From assembly GCA_016647705.1 (NCBI GenBank), contig CM028339.1, positions 18,990,803-19,054,802 of the forward strand: a stretch of DNA of 64,000 nucleotides, given 5' to 3'. The position numbers and the translations under genes were made by a program. Origin of the DNA: Eucommia ulmoides. Taxonomy: Eukaryota > Streptophyta > Magnoliopsida > Garryales > Eucommiaceae. The stretch's first letter is position 1. Each line of letters starts with the position of its first letter. The notes beneath the pieces are model-generated. The model was not told the origin of the DNA. It worked only from the letters and a program-made list of their open reading frames with translations, and did no database searches. This document shows, piece after piece, positions 43,800 through 55,365 of this stretch.

Positions 43800-45550
43800 C
43801 TGTGTTTTAGATTATTGTTGATATTGTGAGTAAATAACTTGATTTTAATTCAGGCATTTTTTAGTGTTTACAATTTTTCTTTGTAGTTTTGTTTTTGTTT
43901 TTCTACAGGATGCTTGAAGATGTTAGATCGACAAGTACTCTTGCATTCCTTTCATTGCAACATCTCGCCAGTCCTGAGGGCATATGTTGGGCCAAGAACA
44001 TTAATCCTCACGTTTCTTGGGAGGCAACCCAAGGTCACAAATAAATTAAATCCATCTCCGTCGACTTGAGTCGGAGGGGAGATTCTCTTGCCTCCCAGGT
44101 ATGTGTTCTAAACCCCCGTCTTCAATATCATGCTATATACTGTCATTAGGATCGCTAACGGGTCGTTTTGGGCAATGCCTGTGTTAAGTTGGTGGTGATG
44201 TGTAGTATGTTTTTAGTATGTGTTTATGTTATTAGTTAAGTTTTACTACTTTTATCGTATGCATGCTTATTTAGGATTAGTTGTCTAGTTTAGTTGTTAT
44301 TTTGTGCTAAGCTTTGACGTCATCTGGGCCTTTACCCAATGATGAGTCTGTCCCCTGATTATTTATTGAGGTCGAGCGTAAAGCTCATTCATGTGTATTT
44401 TGTGTGCTTAACGTATCATTTTAGTAAAAGTTATTGTAGATCCTAAATGCATGAGCACGTAAACTCAATATAGCACTATCTAATTGATTTGAAACCGATT
44501 ATCCTTCACTCAATTTCATGACAATAGGGATTCTAGAACTTGATTTAGGGGAAATTCGAGGCGAAATCCTAGGCGAGTTTGTTTAGGAGATATGATTTAG
44601 GCATTCATTTGATCGCTTGAGCCTTTTTAATCCTACCATAATATATCATTACCCTTCGTTACCCTGTCGAAGCCTAAAAGTCGTTTCAATTCTGAACACT
44701 TCCCCAATACCATGGCCAATTGAATTCCTTCTAGCCCTTTATCACTAAACTAAAGGCACAATTTGAGTGAATCAAGTTAGCATTCGTTATGTCACCTGAT
44801 GTGAGCGGTTGGGTTTGGGGCGAACTTCGGATTGGTTTGATATTAGTGTATTCACTTGTCATTTTCTTAATCCTTTTTACACACTCCTAAAATTGTAGAA
44901 ATTCGAATGAGTTTGGTGTGTGTTTGAAAAAAAAAATTACGTTTCTTTTGACAAGTGAATATGTTGGTCTAAAATGATTGTTTGGGATTGTTTACAATTT
45001 TTCTATGGGGGTTCGAGTGTGAGAGTGTCAGCGATGTGCCTTGGGTAACATTAAGATAACGACGTTAACCCATTTTCTATTCAAATTTACCCCTGGCCAT
45101 TTTTTCAAAACCGATCCAAGCCCTATTGATCCTTTTGAACCTTCGAGCCTACATTAGTGGAAATAGATCTCGAGTCAAGCGTATGGATTCTCTATACTTT
45201 TAAGGTTTTAGTCATAAACTATATTGAGGGATAATCCCATCTAATTAATGGATAGTTGTATTTGAGTTTAATCACACACACACTTAAACAGGATCTAGAA
45301 TGGCACTTACTATTTTGGAATGTTGAAATTCTAGAACACCACATGATATGATTTATACGTAAACTTGATAGGATTGGGGGCTGATGAGGGAAAATCTTTC
45401 AGCTGGTAGATGATAATCAAAACTTCCATATTTTTTTATTTTTATTGTTTTTCGTTTTTAGTTTTCAATTTATTAATTAGTTTTTATGTTTTCTTGTATT
45501 GTGTGGGTGTTTTGCTCGAGGATTAGTAAAATTTCAAGTTTGGGGATATT
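43800..45550 (+). other. Internal region 1 of the tandem array
   Basis: No open frame of useful length. It includes the 'ttgggaggcaacccaa' block near 44020 and a purine-rich stretch before LTR 2 (agtttggggatatt, about 45537-45550) that could be the polypurine tract. Confidence 0.75.
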
Positions 45551-47045
45551 TGATAGGTGTAAATTACCTATCTATTTCCAAACCGAACATTGTTAGTTTT
45601 CGAGTATGTTTAGCACATTTTAGTACGTTTTAATATGTTTTTATTTTTTTTGTATTAAAACAAGTGTATGGGTGAAAAGGTATGAAATCGGAGTGCAAAG
45701 GATCAATTCGGACCAAAAACAGTCGGGCAAGATTCTGAAAAGAAGCCCACCACCGCGGTGGTAAAAATGCAGAGTGGGCTATTCTTGTTGAACATCCACC
45801 TCCACAACCGTGAGATCCACCGCCGTGGCGGTAAAACTGCAGAATGGTCCTTAATCCACCGCCTTCTCCACCGTCTAGGCGACCATCAAACCGACTTATC
45901 TCACCGCCACAACGGTAATCTCTGTACAGTTTAGATATTTTGTTTAGATATTTTCCCTATAAATATCATCTCCTCTCCTCTCCTCTAGCTCCTCTTCGAC
46001 TATTAGGTCCCTTAGGGCTTAGTTTATAGTAGAGAGAGTGTGGGCGTTGTGCTCAAACAATTCCGAATGAGAAGATTACCACGCGGAAAAGGAAAATCGA
46101 TCGGTGAACAGTTTTAGCGACTAATCTTCGGATATCGGCTAAGTTCATCCGTTTTTCCTTTTATTTCTTAACTTCGATAATTGTTTGAGCATGTTTATCC
46201 TAGTTTCAATTGTATAAACGGCTATGGCCATAGGGTAAATGTGGATTATCTTAGAGATTAATACTATTTATAAAAATGTCATTTTGGCTGAGTTGTGTTT
46301 CTTTAATGATTGTTCTTCAATGTTTGAATGTATTTATCGTATTTTCATGATTATATGCTAGTATAGATATATCGAGAATACAGGGTCTGACGCTCAGAAG
46401 AGGTAACCCCGGATTCGGACTAGGGTAAACACAACGCATGAAATCAATGACATGGGGGCGAGACTCATGTGACTTAGAGTCATTAAGACGTTGAGGAGGA
46501 TTTCGGCGTTGACCCGAAGTCATGTATTCCCTCGTCTTATACTCAGGAGAGGTGACGGGAGAGTTTATGAACTGAGATTTTGTGTGCAATCAATGACGTT
46601 GGGGCAAGACTCACACAACCTAGGGTCGTTAAGATGTTGAGGGGGACTTCTTCATTGGTACGAAGTTGCGTATTCTCCCGTCTTACACTCGGGAGAGGTG
46701 GCGGAGTAGTTTTAGATACCGAGATTGTTAAATAGGTCGAACACCGTTAATGTTAACTGAAACAAAATCAAACGCGTTTAAGTAAATGAAGTTAATTCCT
46801 AGGTAATCCATCCTATAACTATCTCGTATTAGTAATTAGTATAGTTAAATTAGTATTTTAGTATTAGTATTAAATTTTATATTCCATTTTTAGCGCCTAG
46901 ATAAAGTTAGGTTATGACAATCGCGGTACTCGATAGTAATCTCAACCAATCCCTATGGATACGATACCCGACCAAAAGGTCCATATACTAAAACTTGACC
47001 CGTACGCTTGCGGGGAAAGTGGCGACGCTTAAATTGCGGCTACCA
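45551..47045 (+). repeat. LTR 2 of the tandem array
   Basis: 1495 bp, shared by the two units. The inner 'gttggggc' block occurs twice, as in LTR 1. Confidence 0.9.
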
Positions 47046-49010
47046 AGTTTTTGGCGCCGTTACCGGGGTTTGGTTTGTCGAATTCAGTTTCCAGCAATCG
47101 CCACCAAGTTTTTGGTTCCGTTGCGGGGGATTGGTTGTTTATCATATGTTGTTTCCGGCAATGGCCACCATGTTTTTGTTCCACTGTCGGGGACTGTGTT
47201 TTAGATTATTGTTGATATTGTGAGTAAATAACTTAATTTTAATTTAGGCATTATTTAGTGTTTATAATTTTTCTTTATAGTTTTGTTTTTGTTTTCCTAC
47301 AGGATGCTTGAAGATGTTAGATCGACAGGTACTCTTGCGTTTCTTTCATTGCAATATCTCGCCAGTCTTGAGGGCATATGTTGGGCCAAGAACATTAAAC
47401 CACACGCTTCTTGGGAGGCAACCCAAGGTCACAAATAAATTAAATCCATCTCCGTCGATTTGAGTCGGAGGGGAGATTCTCTCGCCTCCCAGGTACGTGT
47501 TCTAAACCCCCGTCTTCAATATCATGCTATATACTGTCATTAGGATTGCTGACGGGTCGTTTTGGGAAATGCCTGTGTTAAGTTGGTGGTGATGTGTAGT
47601 ATGTTTTTAGTATGTGTTTATGTTATTAGTTAAGTTTTACTGCTTTTATCGTATGCATGCTTATTTAGGATTAGTTGTTTAGTTTAGTTGTTATTTTGTG
47701 CTAAGCTTTGACGTCATCTGGGCCTTTACCCGATGATGAGTCTGTCCCTTGATTATTTATTGAGGTCGAGCGTAAAGCTCATTTATGTGTATTTTCTGTG
47801 CTTAACGTATCATTTTAGTAAAAGTTATTGTAGATCCTAAATGCATGAGCACGTAAACTCAATATAGCACTATCTAATTGATTTGAAACCGATTATCCTT
47901 CACTCAATTTCATAACAATAGGGATTCTAGAACTTGATTTGGGGGAAATTCGAGGCGAAATCCTAGGCGAGGTTGTTTAGGAGATATGATTTAGGCATTC
48001 ATTTGATCGCTTGAGCCTTTTTAATCCTACCATAATATATCATTACCCTTCGTTACCCTGTCGAAGCCTAAAAGTCGTTTCACTTCTGAACACTTCCCCA
48101 ATACCATGGCCAATTGAATTCCTTCTAGCCCTTTATCACTAAACTAAAGGCACAATTTGAGTGAATCAAGTTAGCATTCGTTATGTCACCTGATGTGAGC
48201 GGTTGGGTTTAGGGCGAACTTCGGATTGGTTTGATATTAGTGTATTCACTTGTCATTTTCTTAATCCTTTTTACACACTCTAAAATTGTAAAAATTCAAA
48301 TACGTTTGGGAGTGTCTTACTTAATCATTTTTTGCACACTCCTTAAATTGTAGAAATTTGAATGAGTTTGGGGTGTGTTTGAAAAACAAAATTACGTTTC
48401 TTTTGACAAGTGAATATGTTGGTCTAAAATGATTGTTTGGAATTGTTTATAATTTTTCTCTGGGGGTTCGAGAGTGAGAGTGCCAACGATGTGCCTTGGG
48501 TAACGTTAAGTTAACGACATTAACCCATTTTCTATTCAAATTTACCCTTGGCCATTTTCCCAAAACTAATCCAAGCCCTATTGATCTTTTTGAACCTCCA
48601 AACCTACATTAGTGGAAAATAGATTCCGGGTCAGGCGTATAGATTTCCTACACCTTAAAGGTTTCAGTCATAAACTATATTGAGGGATAATCTCATCTAA
48701 TCAATGGATAGTTGTATTTGAGTTTAATCGCACACACACACTTAAGCAGGATTTAGAATGGCGCTTACTATTTTTTAACGTTGAAATTCTAGAACACCAC
48801 ATGGTGTGATTTATACTTGAACTTGATAGGATTGGGGGCCGATGAGGGAAAATCTTTTGGCCGTTAGATGATAATCAAAACTTCCACCTTTTTGTTGTTT
48901 TTATGGTTTTTTCGTGTTTAGTTTTCAATTTCGCAATTAGTTTTTATATTTTCCTGTATTGTGTGGGTGTTTTGCTCGAGAACCAGCAAAATTTTGAGTT
49001 TAGGGGTATT
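47046..49010 (+). other. Internal region 2 of the tandem array
   Basis: Collinear with internal region 1 at roughly 95% identity, with three primer-site-like copies instead of four and a short duplicated block near 48290-48390. Non-coding. Confidence 0.8.
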
Positions 49011-50469
49011 TGATAGGTGTAAATTACCTATGAATTTTCAAACCGAACATTGTTAGTTTTCGAGTATGTTTAGTATGTTTTAGTACGTTTTAATATGTTT
49101 TTATTCTTTTTGAATTAAAATAGGTGTATGGGTGAAAAGGTATGAGATCGGAGTGCAAATGATCAATTCGGACAAAAAACGGTCTGGTAAGATTCTGAAA
49201 AGAAGCCCACCGCCAAGGCGGTGAAAATGCAGAGTGGGCTATTCTTGCTGAACATCCACCGCCGCAGCGGTGAAACTGCTGGATGGTCCTTAATCCACCG
49301 CCTTTTCCACCGTCTAGGCGACCATCAAACCAACTTACCTCACCGCCGCAGCGATGATCTCTGCACAATTTAGATATTTTCCCTATAAATATCCTCTTCT
49401 CTCCTCTTCTCTGGCTCCCCTCCGGCCATAGAGCCCTTAGGGATTAGTTTATAGTAGAGAGAGAGTGCGGGTTGTGCTCAAACAATTCCAAAGGAGAAGA
49501 TTACCACGCGGAGAAGAGAATCGATTGGTGAACGGTTTTAGCGGCTAATCTTCGGATATCGGCTAAGTTCATCGGTTTTTCCTTTTATTTCTTAACTTCA
49601 ATAATTGTTTGAGCATGTTTTAACCTAGTTTCGATTGTATAAATGGCTATGGCCATAGGCTAAATGTGGATAATCTTAGAGATGAATATTATTTATAAAA
49701 ATGTCATTTTGGTTGAGTTGTGTTTCTTTAATGATTGTTCTTCAATGTTTGAATGTATTTATCGTATTTTTATGATTATATGCTAGTATAGATATATCCA
49801 GAATACGAGGTTTAACGCTCAGAAGAGGTAACCCCGGATTCGGACTAGGGTAAACACAACGCATGAAATCAATAACGTTGGGGCGAGACTCACTTGACTT
49901 AGAGTCGTTAAGACGTTAAGGGGGACTTTGACATTGACGCGAAGTCACGTATTCCCTCGTCTTATACTCGGGAGAGGTGACGGGAGAGTTTGTGAACTGA
50001 GATTTTGTGTACAAACAATGACGTTGGGGCAAGACTCACGCAACCTAGGGTCGTTAAGACGTTGAGGGGGACTTCTTCGTTGGCATGAAATTGCGTATTT
50101 TCCCATCTTACACTCGGGAGAGGTGGCAGAGTAGTTTTAGATACCGAGATTGTTAAATAGGTCGAACACCGTTAATGTTAACTAAAACGAAATCAAACGT
50201 GTTTAAGTAAATAAAGTTAATTCCTAGATAATCAATCCCATAACTATTTCGTATTAGTAATTAGTATAGTTAAATTAGTATTTAGTATTAGTATTAAATT
50301 TTATATTCTATTTTTAGCGCCTAGATAAAGTTAGGTTATGACAATCGCGGTACTCGATAGTAATCTCAACCAATCCTTGTGGATACGATACCCGACCGAA
50401 AGGTCTATATACTAAAACTTGACCCGTACGCTTGCGGTGAAAGTTGCGAAGCTTAAATTGTTGCTATCA
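49011..50469 (+). repeat. LTR 3 of the tandem array
   Basis: 1459 bp, ending gctatca directly before the right target duplication acatg. Confidence 0.9.
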
Positions 50470-51820
50470 ACATGCCCTCCTGATGAGACGACCATGGCAT
50501 AGTCGAATATTAAAACCACTTTCCGCATTTAGAAATTTACTTGATCCGCATCACGCTATAAAATAATTCATTTTAACAAACGTTTTCTTTTCACAATTTA
50601 GTATGAAAATATAATTTGACAATTAACATAAAATACAATACACTTACCTTATCGATGTACAGCCTTCATAATATAAAAATTATTTATGGATCAAGTATAT
50701 TTATTAAACATCACTTTTCAAAATATAATATAAATATAACCGCACACTGAGCCGAAATAAAATTTTACAACTATCATCATAATAAAACAAATGCATTTAA
50801 ATTAACCAATCAGATTATTTTGATATATAATAAAATACAGCACACATATTTCCTACTAACCGTAGGATCGTTTTATCTCACGATCGAGAGTTACGACGGT
50901 ACCATAACCTATAAAATTGTGCAATCTAAGGTTGCTTTCAGTGTCAAGGCTATTCAATATTTCTAATGGTAGGAGCAACATGATGGTATAAACTACAATA
51001 TCAACAACATAATCAACTACCTGCAGGATTTGCCCTCCTATCAGGTCTCAACATATCAACAACATATTTAACCACCTGCATAACTTACTCTCCTGTCAGG
51101 TCACAACAATAACGTCCTACATGACATGCCCTCCTGTAAGGTTCAATCACATCTCACAGGACATGCCCTCCTGACGAGACGACTATGACATAGAAGGATA
51201 ATAAAAAACAATTTTCACCTTTAAAGTTTTACTTGATCTATTAATCATTGTAAAACTATCCATTTTCAGCGACACCTTTTTTTTTTTTTTTTTTAACTAA
51301 TTTGATACGAAAATAAAATTTGATAATTTATATAGAAGATAGTAAACATCTTTAAATTGATACTTTCAGTTCAACGACAAATTATATGGTCCACGACTAA
51401 CATGACACTCACCAAAACTTATTTAACTTACTATTGGTAAGTTGCATTAATCAAACGCCACTTAAAATGTCAATATGTTCAAATTGAAACTGTAGGGACC
51501 AAAATGATATTTTGGTCAAACTACGAGGATGCAAAGTGTCAAAACCAAAACAAAAATATCAAATTATATTCTCATAGGTATCACGTTCCTAAAACAACTT
51601 CAAAGAACAAAATTAACAAGTCTCCAATAAAGAATGACAGATTCCCATAAATCTCATTCAATTGCTCTATTTTTTTTAATTATTTTTTTTTCTCCTTTTT
51701 TTTTTTTTTCAACTTTAATATCAAATGAGTGCAATTATAAGTTTTGCCTTCAACCAATACTTCATTTATCATATACATTTTCAGGATAGAACATAAGTAA
51801 ACTTAGCACTAAGATTATTG
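50470..51820. other. Internal sequence of the host LTR retrotransposon
   Basis: AT-rich, no gene. A phrase 'acatgccctcctg' recurs near 50469, 51130 and 51166, with related 'gccctcctatcagg' forms between, a degenerate repeat series. 50640-50690 resembles 42040-42090 across the tandem array. Confidence 0.55.
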
Positions 51821-51821
51821 T

Positions 51822-52086
51822 TAGCCTAATGAGCTACCCAAGAAGGGGGTGAATTCGGTAGTGATAAAATTTAATCCAAATAATAATACTTCAAAAATTC
51901 AAATAATTAATTTAATCCTAAATTAATTATTATCTCTTTATAGCAGCGAAGATATATTATCAACTAGGTTCACACCAAACAACAATATATAAGTAAAGTA
52001 AATAAAACAGCACACCACAATATATCTTAGTTCACCAAACTACTCTTGGCTAATCCAGTCCTCCAAGCCCCACGGAGATTCGCATA
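51822..52086 (+). repeat. Truncated repeat-element start
   Basis: Starts tgttagcctaatgagctacc and matches 52087-52370 along its whole length, including 'gggggtgaattcggtagt' and 'gccccacggagattcgca'. It is directly followed by the second copy. Confidence 0.75.
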
Positions 52087-54800
52087 TGTTGGTCCGGTAA
52101 GCTACCCAAGAGGGGGGTGAATTGGGTAGTATTTAAAAATTATCAGAATATAACACTTCAAAAATCAAACAATTAATTTTATCCTAAAATTAATTATTAT
52201 CTTTTATAACAGCGGATTATGTGTTATCAACTAGATGCATACCTAAACAACAAAATATAAATAATATAAAAAAATAAAGCAGAACATCACAATATATCTT
52301 GATTCACCAAACTACTCTTGGTTAATCTAGTCCTCTGAGCCCCACAGAGATTCGCACCCACTAAACTCAAGATTCATTTACAGGTAGGAACCAAACCTTT
52401 ACAAAAATGATTATTTTCACAGGCTCATAATCAACCTTTACAAATTCCTTTTCCCAAGCTCAAGAATAACCTCTTCTTTTTCCCAGGATCAAGAATAACC
52501 TTATCTTTTCACAAGTTAAAGATTAACCTAATTCTATTACAGGGAAAGTCATGATCTAATTCTTTTTATACCTTAGGCTTAAGAAATTAAACCTCACATA
52601 AACACTCGAATTATATTTTTCTTAGGTAAGGATTGAATCTTTACAAATCACTCACAATTTGATTATAATCAGGAAAAATCACACCTAAACTTTTTTCACG
52701 GGAAAAGAGTAACATAACCTTTTTGTACTCTAAGTAAAGATCAAATCTTAATCTCTTTACAGGAAGAGATCGAAACTCAAAGTTACCCCTAATTAGATAT
52801 TCCCAATAATATCTAATCCGCACACAACTCACCAATTACAAAATTGATAATTTTTTTCCCACTTAGAGCTTCTACCACCCCAGATTAATTAATACTCAAT
52901 TAATGTCCTAATACTAGTAATAGAAATAAAGTGAGGAAACAAAATCTGATCATGATAAAGAATGGGAGTAACACAATTAAGAAAGTAATCAAATTAACAC
53001 ACAAATCGTTTTTAAAAGATCTTTATGCTTTTAAAGTTTAAAAATGATTCTTCAAAAAGATCAATTCACCAAGTAAATAATAATAATAAAACACTCAATT
53101 AAAGAATAAGCTTGAAATGATATCACTAGGAAAACACTGAACAGGTTGCACGTAGTACCACAAGATAGCTTAGATCAGTGACGCTAACTCAAATAGCGCT
53201 TTAACTCAAGAACTTCTCAATAATCGATCTCACAATCGATCTCTCAAAATAATATCAGAATGATGACTCTTAGAAAAACATAGGAACTGAATAGTTCTTG
53301 ATATTATGTGTATTAACATGTGAAATCTGCAAGTGTATTTAAAGTCACTTGAAACAACCCTTATAACGGCTAGTTTCCACAAAATATGTTATTTAAAATC
53401 ACCTATAGACCCCATATATTGATTTCTTTCAATCCTGGTATATTTAACTTAATAATATAACTTCTAAAGCTCTCAATTTAGTCCCTAAAATAATTTGATC
53501 TTAATCAATAAAAGTATAGAAATAATTATATTTAAATATATAGACTAAATCGTACAATCAAAATAAAATCCTTTAAATCTCTCGCATATTTTAGGCCCAA
53601 AATATTCTCCTCCAAAATAACAATATTTAATCTCAAAATTCATAGGTTTAAATATAGGAATTTCAAAAATATCTTATAACACCTACTTTTCAAATATTAT
53701 GTCATTAAATGACACACCAAGACCCCATACATCATATATAATCAAAATGGATCTTTTTCATTTAAAAATATTCTTAGGAAATCTTATTTTCATCCTTAAA
53801 CATTTTAAATCGAAATTCATCAAAATAGAAAGTATTAAAGCACTTTAATTAAAATAACATTTAATTAAATACACCAAATTAATAGGAATAATAGAATAAA
53901 TAAATCATTTATCAATTAAGTTTAGATCCCTAAGATATCTCTCATATCTTAACCATAAAATGGCTAGTATTTAAATAAATCCCGAAATTCTACAAATCCT
54001 GAAACTTACCATCGATTGACAGGCCAACACCCATCGGTCGAACGCCCAATTCCGGACGTAACCCAAGCTAAAATTGCTTCGCCATCAGTCGACTTACCTG
54101 TCGACCAGACAATCCAGGGACTTTTACAAGTCGACCTACCTGTCGTCCAGAATATCCAGATAGCTCATCCTCTAAGCACAGGTCGACTTACCTGTCGACC
54201 GGACCATTCAAAGAGTTTTATAAGTCGACTTACCTATCGACCGAATGATCCAAAGAGTTCGCCTTATAACCATAGGTCGACTTACCTGTCGACCGACCAT
54301 TATTGAAACACCTCTCCTTAATTCATTTTCATTCAATTTCTTCGACGTTTTCGTCCCTTTAGCCGAATTCTTTTCTCGGTTAACTTCACTAAATCCTTAA
54401 ATTCAATTTTAATCAATTATCTTTCTTCAATTACACATAGGAGCAAATTTGTTAATTAATTAGGATTCTATCAAAAATACACATAATTGTAAAAATATTT
54501 TATGTCGTGTGTGATCCTAATCTAGATACATTAAAAGTAAAAATTTAACCTGAGCTGTTTTCCTTAAATTCTTCAATTTCTTTGGTCTCTTAACGTCTAT
54601 CATCTTTGTCAGTCTTTTCAGTATTCATTTTCTTCATAATAATATCTTCACTGGAACTTATAAACTCAAACACTCAATAAATCCATTAGTTCCACCAAAA
54701 ACATTAACATTTAATTGTCCATCAAAATCTTAAGATCAATAATTATCAATTAATAATGGAAGGTAGTACAAAAGTTATACAAAGATATTTAGCTAAGAAA
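52087..54800 (+). repeat. Second copy of the same repeat, extended; probable LTR-type or LARD fragment
   Basis: Starts TGTTGGTCCGGTAAGCTACC. 52370-52860 is a series of diverged 40-50-bp repeats ('caagattaacctttacag' type), 52860-54000 is AT-rich without features, and 54010-54300 holds GTCGAC repeats. The right end is not resolved. No coding domain is recognised. The family name is uncertain. Confidence 0.5.
54010..54300. repeat. GTCGAC inverted-repeat cluster
   Basis: GGTCGACTTACCTGTCGACC and variants (arms GGTCGAC and GTCGACC around TTACCT) recur about five times, near 54089, 54139, 54182, 54224 and 54274, separated by 'ccaaagagtt'-like spacers. A 96-codon open frame across it is a by-product. 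Confidence 0.8.
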
Positions 54801-55255
54801 AAAAAAACATCTATATAGAAGTTTGGTTAAATAGTAAATACCTACTTGATTAAAAATGATAGAAAAGATAAAACGTTCTTTGTCGGGAATGAGAAGTTTC
54901 GGTGGGTTTAACTTTGGTTCACCGTGTAAAATAAATAAATTATTTAGGTATCTCCAAAAAAATGAAATAATTAATTATAACAAAAAGCCCACAATTCATA
55001 TTTAGCAATAAATCCCAGTTTTACACGGTTTTCAATCACAGCCCAGTTTCAACTTATTGCTAATTGAAGAACATAACAGCGAGAAAATACAAGGAAACAA
55101 ACAAAACAAAAAAAAAAAAAAAAAACAAGCGACACACTTCAGGTTTCAATCTCTCTTTCCCTATTTTTTTTTTATTTTTTATTATTTTTTAAGTATTATT
55201 TTACTTATTATGAGTAATGGGTACCATAACCCATGCCTAGAATAGTCGCAAATCT
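54801..55255. other. AT-rich internal sequence before the primer-binding site
   Basis: Nothing recognisable apart from poly-A and poly-T tracts. Confidence 0.5.
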
Positions 55256-55267
55256 GCTCTGATACTA
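55256..55267 (-). other. Initiator-Met primer-binding site
   Basis: The minus strand reads TAGTATCAGAGC, one mismatch from TGGTATCAGAGC, three bases inside the LTR end at 55271. Confidence 0.82.
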
Positions 55268-55270
55268 CTC

Positions 55271-55365
55271 TGTAACGACCCAATTTTTCAGGATCGCCAC
55301 GCGGTTTCTTCTCTTTGAGAGTTATCACTAAAACCGAATCATCAATATTTCATTTTATAAAATCG
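55271..55365 (-). repeat. Truncated 5' LTR
   Basis: TGTAACGACCC onward matches 28471-28565. The match stops near 55365, where the sequence passes into the segment shared with 27680. Confidence 0.8.

Larger units (their letters stand above)
42117..50469 (+). mobile_element. Tandem LTR-internal-LTR-internal-LTR array of a coding-poor retrotransposon
   Basis: Three LTRs (42117-43589, 45551-47045, 49011-50469) alternate with two internal regions (43590-45550 and 47046-49010; 1961 and 1965 bp). All start TGATAGGTGTAAATTACC. One perfect target duplication, acatg (42112-42116 and 50470-50474), flanks the whole array, so it sits at one insertion site. Each internal region starts with TTGGCGCCGTTACCGGGG-like sequence, close to the Athila/Tat-type site that matches the 3' end of plant tRNA-Asp. 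I find no gag or pol; it is a LARD-type element mobilised in trans. A solo LTR of this family is at 11671. Confidence 0.93.
28471..55365 (-). mobile_element. LTR retrotransposon with initiator-Met primer site, opened by nested insertions
   Basis: On the minus strand a 3' LTR (TGTAATGCCCCC at 41795, ending CGTTACA at 28471) follows the polypurine tract aaggggggagat. The 5' LTR end (GGGTCGTTACA at 55271) is followed by TAGTATCAGAGC, one base from the TGGTATCAGAGC initiator-Met primer-binding site. With nested elements removed, the internal region is about 5 kb and AT-rich, without recognisable gag-pol. The 5' LTR is cut after about 95 bp (near 55365). The uninterrupted relative of its left insertion site is at 58470 (gcactgatat then agggttggg). 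Confidence 0.75.

Noticed and set aside
42117..50469. Two independent insertions of the same retroelement
   Set aside because: Only one pair of target duplications (acatg) exists, at the outer edges, and the middle LTR has no flanking duplication.
54016..54306. 96-codon protein with repeats
   Set aside because: It is a translation of the GTCGAC inverted-repeat cluster.
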